Notes: a model not told the origin generated them from the sequence alone. A stretch of DNA of 64,000 nt from Pseudomonas sp. Root71 (GCF_001429045.1 NZ_LMHY01000027.1:248001-312000), one strand, 5' to 3'; positions 9,118 through 17,995 are shown, numbered from the stretch's first letter. A program made the numbers and translations.

Positions 9118-9447
9118 TTATGCCGCCGCTGTAGGCCCCGCCCGCAACCGCCGCCCAATCACATCCAGCACATCACAGCCATCGCGCAACGCAATGGCGC
9201 AGAGCAAGGCGAAATCGCTGAGGATGAAGGATTCGCACTCGATCGAACCGCGCATGGACAAGTTCTCAAGCACTTGGGTGACTGCGCGGATTCTGTAGTT
9301 GGCGGCGTCGGTAAGGATGTCGAGTGGCGCATGGGTGTCGACGAACAGGGTGGGCATATCGGTGCAGTTGCCGGTCAATGCCATGAAGCGGTTGTCGGGA
9401 TGGGGGATTGGTTTTTCGTAGGGTGGGTCGGGATGTATTGATTTCAT
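9118..9447 (-). CDS. Small DUF3077/DUF6124-type protein
   Basis: A 109 aa protein with the MKxxxPDPP opening common in small Pseudomonas DUF3077/DUF6124 proteins; function unknown. It is predicted soluble, mostly helical, with a hydrophobic patch FILSDFALLCAIAL near residues 73-86. It shows weak similarity in layout to the 88 aa protein at 49080-49346. Its start is 57 bases downstream of a structured leader RNA (9504-9692) that also precedes that second gene. The stop abuts the putP relic, with a scrap of repeat family 2 (GATCTTTTGATC) at the junction. Family assignment is by recall and moderate. Confidence 0.7.
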   Translation of the reverse strand: MKSIHPDPPYEKPIPHPDNRFMALTGNCTDMPTLFVDTHAPLDILTDAANYRIRAVTQVLENLSMRGSIECESFILSDFALLCAIALRDGCDVLDVIGRRLRAGPTAAA

Positions 9448-9503
9448 TTTTAATGCTCTAAGGAAGAAATGGACCTGCCATTAGCCTTCCTACGGGCTAG
9501 GGT

Positions 9504-9692
9504 GGCAGCTATGCACGGGGTAGGAATATCGAGACCCTTAGAGCAAAACTCGACCACGCCGAAGCGTGCCCGCGCATAGCCGCCGCAACTGATCTTACGG
9601 CCGCATGCAAACGGCCGCAAAACAGGCTGTGACGCCAAAGTAGCTCTAACGGTCTTGAGAGGTTCCTACACCCCGCCACTGAATTGTCAGTG
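9504..9692 (-). ncRNA. Pseudoknotted structured leader RNA, copy A
   Basis: Transcribed on minus toward the small gene at 9447. Helices: P1 is 16 bp (9569-9584 with 9504-9519); a hairpin capped by a cUUCGg tetraloop (9555-9568) directly abuts P1; a 7-bp pseudoknot joins 9663-9669 with 9520-9526, also abutting P1; another helix joins 9643-9649 with 9538-9544; local hairpins lie at 9598-9617 and 9678-9692. G-U wobbles and the UUCG loop only make sense on the minus strand. Copy B at 49402-49570 has the same plan with different bases. The type could be a riboswitch, another cis-regulator or a processed sRNA. Confidence 0.8.
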
Positions 9693-9866
9693 ACCGCCAA
9701 AGACTATCCATGAACCCCAGGCTCCACCAGTTCATGGAAACCGATACGTTTTGAAGGAAACGTCCTAGGACCTTGTCCAGAAAATTTCCAACCCGCCTGA
9801 CGAGTAGGGAGTGGCATGAAGAATGGGCACACCAACCAGATTGAGTGCCCATTTTTTATTGGTCAG
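9693..9866. other. Intergenic stretch downstream of the effector pair
   Basis: No coding signal is convincing. It contains the terminator-like hairpin at 9822-9853 and presumably the promoter of leader RNA copy A on the minus strand. Confidence 0.5.
9822..9853 (-). terminator. Terminator-like hairpin after the PAAR/immunity pair
   Basis: AATGGGCAC (9822-9830) pairs with GTGCCCATT (9845-9853). It is 14 bases beyond the stop of the minus-strand gene at 9867. The T run is on the plus side (ATTTTTTATT), so it would stop plus-strand transcription best; on minus it is followed only by CTTC. Confidence 0.6.
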
Positions 9867-10256
9867 CTACCTGATTATCCCAGACATCGCTATCAGGCCA
9901 AGTAGCACCATGCCAGATACAACCCCTAGAAGAGTCCATTGCAGCACTACGAGTTTTCGCCTGAGGTCATGGGGAAAATTGTCGAGATCTTCAGCAGTGA
10001 CCATACCGCGTTTCAAAAAAAATCGGGGAAACGTAACGACGCTAGATATTGAATAAACCAGCCGAGTCTTACCTCTAAGCCCTGCGTCAATACGCGCAGA
10101 GACAGTTATAAGTGGAGAACTGTTTTGGAAATGCGCTGACAGGACGTCTCCCTTGGTGTAGCCCAAATGCAGCGCAACCCCAAATACAACAAGTGCCCCA
10201 CCGAAAACTATTAGCCCTGATGCCAGGAATAGTGCGTCTGCAACGCTAATACTCAT
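9867..10256 (-). CDS. Small membrane protein, candidate immunity protein of the PAAR effector
   Basis: A 129 aa protein not assigned to a named family. It has two clear membrane helices, near residues 7-30 and 103-126, around a polar central part. Its ATG overlaps the stop of the PAAR gene by 4 bases (ATGA), so the two are translationally coupled. Effector-immunity pairs of type VI secretion are commonly arranged this way, and a membrane-located immunity protein fits a membrane-acting toxin. This role is inferred from context only. Confidence 0.65.
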   Translation of the reverse strand: MSISVADALFLASGLIVFGGALVVFGVALHLGYTKGDVLSAHFQNSSPLITVSARIDAGLRGKTRLVYSISSVVTFPRFFLKRGMVTAEDLDNFPHDLRRKLVVLQWTLLGVVSGMVLLGLIAMSGIIR

Positions 10257-11674
10257 TGAGTGGCCTCGAAAATGCGCTCGCCCATTTCTTCACCAATAAC
10301 GCTCCCAATAACGCTGGAAGAAATAGAGCCTGCCCCGACCACAACAATACTGCAGGCCAGTAATCCCAAACCGCCAGTTGGCACACCCAACCCAACACAA
10401 AGCCCGCCGACAGCTGAGGTTGATAGAGCAGCACCTACAATTCCGCCACCTACGATCCCCCCGGTAAAACTCCCCGTTTCAGTAAATTTAACCCGCTCGC
10501 ACGTTTCGGTACTTCCCGCAGCACACACGTCCTTAACCTTCAAAGCAGACGTTCCTCCGCCGACGGCAGTCCCTAGCCAACCGCCGTACTGAACGTATTT
10601 CGAAGCCCTCACCACGCCTTCAAGATGAGTGGCATAACCTGGTATTTGGCCGGCAGGACTGGCATTGGTCCAGTGGTGGACCAGGCTTTGGCTAGAGATA
10701 CCCAACATCTTTTTCAGATTAATGTGGTGGGGAAACCCAATACCCTTACGGGTCAAAGTCGTCATGTGGCTGTTAAGTTGTGCAAGCAAACGCTGTCGTT
10801 CTACAAAAAAGGCCGGCGAACGAAGGTGCCCATCTCCTGGGAGCGTCGTCTGTTGCAATACTTCAATGTCCCTCAATGCGTTGCCGACGTTATCCAGATT
10901 ATTTTTGAAAATGCTCGCGCCAACGCCAATGGCGCCAGAACCGTAGCCCAACATCGTCTGAATGGCATCCCGGTGTTGCACCATAAAATCCGCCTCTTCC
11001 GGGCTAAGCGTTGCAAGCACCAGATTGGTCCTGGCCGCCACGTCCATGAGCAGGGCTTCTTCGCGGGTGCATTGGTAGTTATTGGGGTCACTCAGCACGA
11101 TCATCGAGCCGGCTTTGACATCGCCCAGGTTAGGGTTGAGCAGCTTGAATTTGCCCATCACGGCGGGATCGCGAAGGGTGAACAGCGAGGCCTCAAGCTG
11201 TTCGCGGGTGGTGCTCTTGGGCACGATGTAGAAACCCGGCTCCGGAGCGTCGAGGCTGGTGAACCGTGATGGAGACGAGGTGTCTGGCGCTGACGTAAAG
11301 CTGGATGGACGCGGCGTAGTCGAATGGCTGGTGGTTATCGGTGATGGCGCGGGCGAAGCCGATTGAGCTGTTACCTTGGCTGCTTTCGGTGCAGAGGGTT
11401 CATTTACATAACTACCCTCGAAATTCGAGGGAATCAGTTTGGCTTCACAGGGGCAGCCGCTGAAACTATCCAGCGTGCCAGCAACTCGTCGACCCTCGCT
11501 CAGGACGTGAGAGACGCCGCCGATGATCCGGTAGCTCTTCTTATCTTTTCCGCAACTGACCAGATCGCCCTCACGAGCATGGATGAGACCGAAATTGAAG
11601 GTGTGGTCCCCCTCCAGAACGGTACCGCCGCAGTCAGTTTTGTCACCTAGCCCTATGTAATACCCGATAACCAT
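10253..11674 (-). CDS. PAAR-domain protein, putative type VI secretion effector
   Basis: An N-terminal PAAR domain (residues about 1-75, YYIGLGDKTDCGG, GLIHAREGDLVSCGK) should cap the VgrG spike. A Pro/Ser/Thr linker follows, then a LysM-like stretch (EPGFYIVPKSTTREQL), a helical middle, and a C-terminal region (about 370-470) of Gly/Ala-rich hydrophobic stretches such as GGIVGGGIVGAAL, consistent with membrane insertion. The toxin class is unknown; pore formation is an inference. The start is placed at ATG 11674, with AAGGGA nine bases upstream and the PAAR domain beginning immediately; ATG 11725 adds 17 residues. No vgrG or other T6SS gene is in the window, so this is an orphan effector module between putP repeats. 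Confidence 0.8.
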   Translation of the reverse strand: MVIGYYIGLGDKTDCGGTVLEGDHTFNFGLIHAREGDLVSCGKDKKSYRIIGGVSHVLSEGRRVAGTLDSFSGCPCEAKLIPSNFEGSYVNEPSAPKAAKVTAQSASPAPSPITTSHSTTPRPSSFTSAPDTSSPSRFTSLDAPEPGFYIVPKSTTREQLEASLFTLRDPAVMGKFKLLNPNLGDVKAGSMIVLSDPNNYQCTREEALLMDVAARTNLVLATLSPEEADFMVQHRDAIQTMLGYGSGAIGVGASIFKNNLDNVGNALRDIEVLQQTTLPGDGHLRSPAFFVERQRLLAQLNSHMTTLTRKGIGFPHHINLKKMLGISSQSLVHHWTNASPAGQIPGYATHLEGVVRASKYVQYGGWLGTAVGGGTSALKVKDVCAAGSTETCERVKFTETGSFTGGIVGGGIVGAALSTSAVGGLCVGLGVPTGGLGLLACSIVVVGAGSISSSVIGSVIGEEMGERIFEATQ

Positions 11675-11891
11675 GTCTTGATGTCCCTTTCCACTGGCGC
11701 CCCACCCCTTGAAGAAATGCGCCATTGTTAACGATGAGTGACTCCGGCTCGGGAACGAGTCGGGCTAACGCAAAGTACGTGACCAGAGAGGTAATTCAAG
11801 GCAGCCGGGCAAAACAGGAAACTTCCTACAAGCTCCAAAGAAAAGGGTGACGAAAACGGAGGCAGGAACCAAAGCGCGTTCTAGATTGACC

Positions 11892-11927
11892 AAAAAAACG
11901 GCCCGCACCATAAAGCTGCGAGCCGTT
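11892..11927 (-). terminator. putP terminator
   Basis: On minus, CGGCTCGCA and TGCGGGCCG form the stem around a short loop, followed by seven T. The hairpin lies about 30 bases beyond the putP stop. The gap 11726-11891 shows no gene. Confidence 0.85.
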
Positions 11928-11958
11928 CTTTTATCAGCGATGGGAAGAGTTCAGCTCA

Positions 11959-13443
11959 TCACTTGTTCAAACGGTAATCAGCCTCAGCAGCAGCAAAACG
12001 CTGGAACATGCCGGCAGTCGGCGTGCCCATTTTGCTGACGAAGTAGATCGCCAGGCTGGCGAAGATGAAACCAGGGATGATTTCGTACAGGCCCAGCAGT
12101 TCGAAGTGTTTCCAGACGATCACGGTGATCGCGCCGACCAGGATACCGGCCAGTGCGCCGTTGCGGGTCATGTCTTTCCAGATTACGGAGATCAGCACGA
12201 CCGGACCGAATGCGGCACCAAAACCGGCCCAGGCGTAGCTCACCAGACCCAGTACACGGTTTTCCGGGTTGGCCGCCAGTGCGATAGCAATCAGGGCAAC
12301 CAACAGCACCATGGCACGGCCGACCCACACCAGCTCCAGTTGCGAAGCGGATTTACGCAGGAAGGTCTTGTAGAAGTCTTCGGTCAGGGCGCTCGAGCAC
12401 ACCAGCAACTGGCAGCTCAGGGTGCTCATGACGGCAGCCAGGATGGCCGACAGCAGGATACCCGCGATCCATGGGTTGAACAGGATCTTGGCCAATTCGA
12501 TGAACACACGCTCGTGGTTCTCGGAGACTGCGCCAGCCATGTCCGGGTGCGCCGAGAAGTAGGCGATACCGAAGAAGCCGACAGCCACGGTGCCGCCCAG
12601 GCACAGGATCATCCAGGTCATGGAGATGCGACGGGCCTTGGCGATCGACTTAACCGAATCGGCAGCCATGAAACGCGCCAGGATGTGCGGCTGGCCGAAG
12701 TAGCCCAGCCCCCAGCCCATCAGCGAGATGATGCCGATGAAAGTGGTGCCCTTGAGCATGTCGAAGTTGCTTGGATCTTGCGCTTCGATGGCCAGGAAAG
12801 TGGTGTCGACGCCGCCGGTGGCCAGCAGCACGATAACCGGCGTCAGGATCAACGCGAAGATCATCAGGGTGGCTTGTACGGTATCGGTCCAGCTTACAGC
12901 CAGGAATCCGCCGATAAAGGTGTAGGCAATCGTCGCCGCGGCACCGGCCCACAGCGCCGTCTCGTAGGACATGCCGAAGGTGCTTTCGAACAGACGGGCA
13001 CCGGCCACGATGCCGGAAGCACAATAGATGGTGAAGAACACCAGGATCACGACCGCGGAGATGATCCGCAGCAGGCCGCTTTTGTCTTCGAAACGGCTGG
13101 CGAAGTAGTCCGGCAGGGTCAGTGCATCACCGTTGTGCTCGGTCTGCACACGCAGGCGGCCGGCGACGAACAGCCAGTTCAGGTAGGCGCCGACGATCAG
13201 GCCGATGGCGATCCAGCTTTCGGAAAGACCGGACATGTAGATCGCGCCGGGCAAGCCCATCAACAACCAGCCGCTCATGTCGGAGGCACCGGCGGACAGT
13301 GCGGTCACAACGCTGCCCAGGCTGCGGCCGCCCAGAATGTAGTCGGAAAGGTTGTTGGTGGAGCGATAGGCCATCAAGCCGATCAGCACCATTGCTGCGA
13401 TGTAGATCACGAACGTGATCAGGGTTGGATTGCTTACGCTCAT
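11959..13443 (-). CDS. putP: Sodium/proline symporter PutP
   Basis: Na+-coupled proline uptake across the inner membrane (solute:sodium symporter family), 494 aa, about 13 helices. The conserved helix-2 stretch SAGASDMSGWLLMGLPGA is present; it carries Na+/proline-site residues in E. coli PutP. ATG 13443 is chosen because it begins with the family-type MSVSNPTLITFVIY and has an AGGGCG ribosome site; an upstream in-frame extension to 13536 runs into the regulatory region. It is divergent from putA and shares a control region with GTTGCA repeats, so repression by PutA without proline is expected. Confidence 0.97.
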   Translation of the reverse strand: MSVSNPTLITFVIYIAAMVLIGLMAYRSTNNLSDYILGGRSLGSVVTALSAGASDMSGWLLMGLPGAIYMSGLSESWIAIGLIVGAYLNWLFVAGRLRVQTEHNGDALTLPDYFASRFEDKSGLLRIISAVVILVFFTIYCASGIVAGARLFESTFGMSYETALWAGAAATIAYTFIGGFLAVSWTDTVQATLMIFALILTPVIVLLATGGVDTTFLAIEAQDPSNFDMLKGTTFIGIISLMGWGLGYFGQPHILARFMAADSVKSIAKARRISMTWMILCLGGTVAVGFFGIAYFSAHPDMAGAVSENHERVFIELAKILFNPWIAGILLSAILAAVMSTLSCQLLVCSSALTEDFYKTFLRKSASQLELVWVGRAMVLLVALIAIALAANPENRVLGLVSYAWAGFGAAFGPVVLISVIWKDMTRNGALAGILVGAITVIVWKHFELLGLYEIIPGFIFASLAIYFVSKMGTPTAGMFQRFAAAEADYRLNK

Positions 13444-13592
13444 TAAGTTACGCCCTGGCTTTGTTTTTATGTAGCGGCGGCTGGTGAACCGCTCGCAAAC
13501 GCATACGTTTGACAGACGATCCGGATTCCCGCGCATTTATGACTGATGTTTCCCCAGGAAAGCCATCAGCCGGAGCACCCGGTTTTTTCCGG

Positions 13593-13831
13593 GTTGCACC
13601 TTGGGCGCGAATGCTATTCAACAAAGCAAATAAGGTGCAACCAGTTTCTCGAGAATAAGTTGCACCCAGTCGGAAATAAATTTCAAACCTGGTTTTTTGC
13701 TCCTTTTCGGAGCAAGAACGGAGGCTGACCAACCTAAAAAGCACCAAGCAGAGGCGGGACCGTGGTACCAGAATTTATTTCCTGACGAGCTGCGTAATAT
13801 TCCGACAAAAAAAGGGTTGCACCCGGTTGCA
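13593..13831. promoter_or_regulatory. PutA operator array in the putP-putA intergenic region
   Basis: Five copies of GTTGCA, the hexamer bound by the PutA ribbon-helix-helix domain in E. coli, lie in 460 bases: 13593-13598, 13636-13641 (inverted), 13659-13664, 13816-13821 and 13826-13831. Each is extended as GTTGCAC or GTTGCACC. The last two are spaced 10 bases, one helical turn, as expected for cooperative binding. The first three are nearer putP and the last two lie 73-88 bases before putA. Confidence 0.8.
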
Positions 13832-13903
13832 CCTCAACAGTCGCACGGCTAATCTTGCCGCCAGCTGATGCCACGCAGTCGTGGCAAACATGAGGATAAA
13901 AAC

Positions 13904-16900
13904 ATGGCTACCACCACCCTTGGGGTCAAACTTGACGACCCGACCCGCGAACGCCTCAAGGCCGCCGCGACCTCGATTGATCGCACGCCGCACTGGCTGA
14001 TCAAGCAGGCAATCTTCAATTACCTGGAAAAACTCGAGGGTGGTGCAACCCTGTCCGAGCTGAACGGTTTGACCAAGGATTCCGACGACAGCGTCGATGC
14101 GCCTCTGGATCACGCCCACCAGTGCTTCCTCGAATTCGCCGAAAGCATCCTGCCGCAATCGGTACTGCGCGCCTCGATTACCGCCGCCTACCGTCGCCCT
14201 GAGCCGGAAGTCGTGCCGATGCTGATCGAGCAGGCTCGCCTGCCGGCACCGATGGCCGAGGCCACCAACAAACTCGCCGCCTCGATTGCTGAAAAACTGC
14301 GCAACCAGAAGAGCGCCGGCGGCCGTGCCGGCATCGTTCAGGGCCTGTTGCAGGAATTCTCCCTGTCGTCCCAGGAAGGTGTGGCGCTGATGTGCCTGGC
14401 CGAAGCGCTGCTGCGCATCCCGGACAAAGGCACCCGCGACGCCCTGATCCGCGACAAGATCAGCACCGGTAACTGGCACCCGCACCTGGGCAACAGCCCG
14501 TCGCTGTTCGTCAACGCCGCCACCTGGGGCCTGCTGCTGACCGGCAAGCTTGTGTCCACGCACAACGAAGCGGGCCTGACGTCGTCCCTGAGCCGCATCA
14601 TCGGCAAGAGCGGCGAGCCGATGATCCGCAAGGGCGTCGACATGGCCATGCGCCTGATGGGCGAACAGTTCGTGACCGGCGAAACCATCGCCGAAGCCCT
14701 GGCCAACGCCAGCAAGTTCGAAGCCAAGGGCTTCCGCTATTCCTACGACATGCTGGGTGAAGCCGCACTCACCGAGCACGACGCCCAGAAATACCTGGCC
14801 TCGTACGAACAAGCCATCCACTCGATCGGCAAAGCCTCCCACGGTCGCGGGATTTATGAAGGCCCGGGCATTTCGATCAAGCTGTCCGCCCTGCACCCGC
14901 GCTACAGCCGCGCCCAGTACGAGCGCGTGATGGACGAGCTGTACCCGCGCCTGCTGTCGCTGACCCTGCTGGCCAAGCAATACGACATCGGCCTGAACAT
15001 CGATGCCGAAGAAGCCGACCGCCTCGAACTGTCGCTGGATCTGCTCGAGCGCCTGTGCTTCGAGCCGCAACTGACTGGCTGGAACGGCATCGGCTTCGTG
15101 ATCCAGGCTTACCAGAAGCGTTGCCCGTACGTAATCGACTACGTGATCGACCTGGCTCGCCGCAGCCGTCATCGCCTGATGATCCGCCTGGTAAAAGGCG
15201 CGTACTGGGACAGCGAAATCAAGCGCGCCCAGGTCGAAGGCCTGGAAGGCTACCCGGTCTACACCCGCAAGGTGTACACCGACGTTTCCTACATCGCTTG
15301 CGCCCGCAAGCTGCTGTCGGTACCGGAAGTCATCTACCCGCAGTTCGCCACGCACAACGCCCATACCCTGTCGGCCATTTATCACATCGCCGGTCAGAAC
15401 TATTACCCGGGCCAGTATGAGTTCCAGTGCCTGCACGGCATGGGTGAACCGCTGTACGAACAGGTTGTAGGCAAAGTCTCCGAAGGCAAGCTGAACCGTC
15501 CGTGCCGCGTGTACGCTCCGGTCGGCACCCACGAAACCCTGCTGGCGTACCTGGTACGTCGTCTGCTGGAAAACGGCGCGAACACCTCGTTCGTCAACCG
15601 TATTGCCGACCAGTCGATTTCGATCCAGGAACTGGTGGCCGATCCGGTAGCCAGCATCGAGCAGATGGCGACCGTGGAAGGTGGTTTCGGCCTGCCGCAC
15701 CCGCGCATTCCGCTGCCACGTGACCTGTACGGCTCCGAGCGCGCCAACTCCAGCGGCATCGACATGGCCAACGAACATCGTTTGGCGTCCCTGTCCTGCG
15801 CCCTGCTCGCCACCGCGCACAACCACTGGAAAGCGGCGCCGATGCTCGGTTGCGCCTCCAGCAGCGAAGCGCCGGCACCGGTCTTGAACCCGTCCGATCT
15901 GCGCGATGTGGTCGGCCATGTGCAGGAAGCGACCGTCGAAGACGTCGACAACGCGATCCAGTGCGCTCTCAACGCTGCGCCGATCTGGCAGGCCACCCCG
16001 CCAGCCGAACGCGCCGCGATCCTGGAACGTGCCGCCGATCTGATGGAAGCCGAGATCCAGCCGCTGATGGGCCTGCTGGCTCGCGAAGCCGGCAAGACCT
16101 TCGCCAACGCCATCGCCGAAGTGCGCGAAGCCGTGGACTTCCTGCGTTATTACGCGGTGCAGGCACGCAACGATTTCACCAATGACGCTCACCGTCCGTT
16201 GGGCCCAGTCGTATGCATCAGCCCGTGGAACTTCCCGCTGGCTATCTTCAGTGGCCAAGTGGCTGCTGCGCTGGCCGCTGGTAACCCTGTATTGGCCAAG
16301 CCTGCGGAACAGACTCCGCTGGTCGCGGCTCAGGCCGTGCGCCTGCTGCTCGAAGCCGGCATTCCGGAAGGCGTGCTGCAACTGCTGCCGGGTCGCGGTG
16401 AAACCGTCGGTGCCGGCCTGGTCGGCGACGATCGCGTCAAAGGCGTGATGTTCACCGGTTCCACCGAAGTCGCTCGCCTGCTGCAACGCAACATTGCCGG
16501 CCGCCTGGACAGCCAGGGCCGTCCGATCCCGCTGATCGCCGAAACCGGCGGCCAGAACGCAATGATCGTCGACTCCTCGGCGCTGACCGAACAAGTCGTG
16601 ATCGACGTGGTTTCCTCGGCCTTCGACAGCGCCGGTCAGCGATGCTCGGCCCTGCGCGTCCTGTGCTTGCAGGAAGATTCCGCTGACCGTGTCATCGAAA
16701 TGCTCAAGGGCGCGATGGCCGAAAGCCGTCTCGGCAACCCTGAGCGCCTGTCCGTGGACATCGGCCCGGTCATCGACGCCGAAGCCAAGGCTGGCATCGA
16801 GAAGCACATCCAGGCCATGCGCGACAAAGGTCGCAGCGTGTACCAGGTGGCCATCGCCGACGCTGAAGAGGTCAAACGCGGCACCTTCGTGATGCCGACC

Positions 16901-17854
16901 CTGATCGAACTGGAAAGCTTCGACGAGTTGCAGCGGGAGATCTTCGGCCCGGTGCTGCACGTGGTGCGCTATAAGCGCAAGGACATCGATCAACTGATCG
17001 GCCAGATCAACGCTTCCGGCTACGGCCTGACCCTGGGTGTGCACACCCGCATCGACGAGACCATCGCCAAGGTGATCGACAACGTCAACGCCGGTAACGT
17101 CTACGTCAACCGCAACATCGTCGGTGCAGTGGTCGGCGTGCAGCCATTCGGCGGCGAAGGCCTGTCGGGTACCGGCCCGAAAGCCGGTGGTCCGCTGTAT
17201 CTGTACCGCCTGTTGTCGACCCGTCCTGCGGATGCGATCGAACAATCCTTCGCTCGTGGCGATGCTGCCGCAGCACCGGACGTTCGCCTGCGCGACGCCA
17301 TGAGCAAACCGCTGAACGCCCTGAAAGCCTGGGCCGACAGCCACAAGCTCGCCGATCTGAGCACCCTGTGCGTACAGTTCGCCGCGCAATCGCAAAGCGG
17401 CATCACCCGCGTTCTGGCCGGCCCGACCGGCGAGCGCAACAGCTACGCGATCCTGCCACGCGAACACGTGCTGTGCCTGGCGGAAGTCGAAGGCGACCTG
17501 CTGACGCAACTGGCGGCGGTATTGGCAGTCGGTGGTTCGGCGGTATGGCCGGAAGCTGACATGACCAAGGCCTTGTTCGCACGTCTGCCGAAGGACATTC
17601 AGGCGCGCATCAAGCTGGTTTCCGACTGGAACAAGGACGAAGTGGTGATTGATGCGGTTGTGCATCACGGCCATTCCGATCAGTTGCGTGCGGTGTGCCA
17701 GCAGGTTGCCAAGCGTGCCGGTGCCATCGTTGGCGTGCAGGGCCTGTCGCAAGGCGAAACCAACATTGCGCTGGAACGCCTGGTGATCGAGCGGGCGTTG
17801 AGCGTCAACACGGCTGCGGCGGGGGGTAATGCCAGCCTGATGACGATCGGTTAA
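13904..17854 (+). CDS. putA: Trifunctional PutA: transcriptional repressor, proline dehydrogenase, glutamate-semialdehyde dehydrogenase
   Basis: Oxidises proline to glutamate and represses put genes. 1316 aa, the usual trifunctional length. An N-terminal ribbon-helix-helix (TTTLGVKLDDPTRERLK, residues 2-47) binds DNA. The FAD proline dehydrogenase barrel (about 190-560) and the NAD aldehyde dehydrogenase (about 570-1110; GGQN and catalytic Cys in FDSAGQRCSALR) follow, then a C-terminal domain. ATG 13904 has GAGGA eight bases upstream; an in-frame ATG at 13868 would add 12 residues before the operator-binding domain and is less likely. FAD-linked PutA associates with the membrane when reduced, releasing the operators. 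Confidence 0.97.
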   Translation: MATTTLGVKLDDPTRERLKAAATSIDRTPHWLIKQAIFNYLEKLEGGATLSELNGLTKDSDDSVDAPLDHAHQCFLEFAESILPQSVLRASITAAYRRPEPEVVPMLIEQARLPAPMAEATNKLAASIAEKLRNQKSAGGRAGIVQGLLQEFSLSSQEGVALMCLAEALLRIPDKGTRDALIRDKISTGNWHPHLGNSPSLFVNAATWGLLLTGKLVSTHNEAGLTSSLSRIIGKSGEPMIRKGVDMAMRLMGEQFVTGETIAEALANASKFEAKGFRYSYDMLGEAALTEHDAQKYLASYEQAIHSIGKASHGRGIYEGPGISIKLSALHPRYSRAQYERVMDELYPRLLSLTLLAKQYDIGLNIDAEEADRLELSLDLLERLCFEPQLTGWNGIGFVIQAYQKRCPYVIDYVIDLARRSRHRLMIRLVKGAYWDSEIKRAQVEGLEGYPVYTRKVYTDVSYIACARKLLSVPEVIYPQFATHNAHTLSAIYHIAGQNYYPGQYEFQCLHGMGEPLYEQVVGKVSEGKLNRPCRVYAPVGTHETLLAYLVRRLLENGANTSFVNRIADQSISIQELVADPVASIEQMATVEGGFGLPHPRIPLPRDLYGSERANSSGIDMANEHRLASLSCALLATAHNHWKAAPMLGCASSSEAPAPVLNPSDLRDVVGHVQEATVEDVDNAIQCALNAAPIWQATPPAERAAILERAADLMEAEIQPLMGLLAREAGKTFANAIAEVREAVDFLRYYAVQARNDFTNDAHRPLGPVVCISPWNFPLAIFSGQVAAALAAGNPVLAKPAEQTPLVAAQAVRLLLEAGIPEGVLQLLPGRGETVGAGLVGDDRVKGVMFTGSTEVARLLQRNIAGRLDSQGRPIPLIAETGGQNAMIVDSSALTEQVVIDVVSSAFDSAGQRCSALRVLCLQEDSADRVIEMLKGAMAESRLGNPERLSVDIGPVIDAEAKAGIEKHIQAMRDKGRSVYQVAIADAEEVKRGTFVMPTLIELESFDELQREIFGPVLHVVRYKRKDIDQLIGQINASGYGLTLGVHTRIDETIAKVIDNVNAGNVYVNRNIVGAVVGVQPFGGEGLSGTGPKAGGPLYLYRLLSTRPADAIEQSFARGDAAAAPDVRLRDAMSKPLNALKAWADSHKLADLSTLCVQFAAQSQSGITRVLAGPTGERNSYAILPREHVLCLAEVEGDLLTQLAAVLAVGGSAVWPEADMTKALFARLPKDIQARIKLVSDWNKDEVVIDAVVHHGHSDQLRAVCQQVAKRAGAIVGVQGLSQGETNIALERLVIERALSVNTAAAGGNASLMTIG

Positions 17855-17864
17855 ATCCGACAAT

Positions 17865-17889
17865 CCGGGCACCTGCAACAGGTGCCCGG
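17865..17889 (+). terminator. putA terminator-like hairpin
   Basis: A perfect 11-bp stem, CCGGGCACCTG (17865-17875) with CAGGTGCCCGG (17879-17889), loop CAA, 10 bases after the putA stop. There is no T run, so termination may be partial. Confidence 0.65.
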
Positions 17890-17903
17890 GTCAGCAACAA
17901 TCC

Positions 17904-17995
17904 CTGTGGGAGCGAGCTTGCTCGCGATAGCGGCATAACAGTCGATAGTGATGTTGACTGTTATGGCCTCATCGCGAGCAAGCTCGCTCCCACAG
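17904..17995. repeat. REP doublet, family 1
   Basis: CTGTGGGAGCGAGCTTGCTC (17904 onward) and its inverted partner ending at 17995 flank about 42 bases that themselves include an ACAGTC-rich imperfect palindrome. Position: after putA and before the acyl-CoA dehydrogenase. The rest of 17996-18113 contains only the presumed promoter of that gene. Confidence 0.9.

Noticed and set aside
9504..9692. HDV-like self-cleaving ribozyme as explanation for the pseudoknotted RNA
   Set aside because: The helix order (a pseudoknot between an upstream strand and the P1 loop) is not the HDV nested double pseudoknot, and no conserved catalytic C region could be identified.
10625..11269. A 214-codon plus frame opposite the PAAR gene
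   Set aside because: No ribosome site or family resemblance; the minus frame has the PAAR domain.
13775..17878. A 1367-codon open frame on minus opposite putA
   Set aside because: Mirror of a high-GC gene with strong codon bias; the plus product is a full-length PutA with all motifs.
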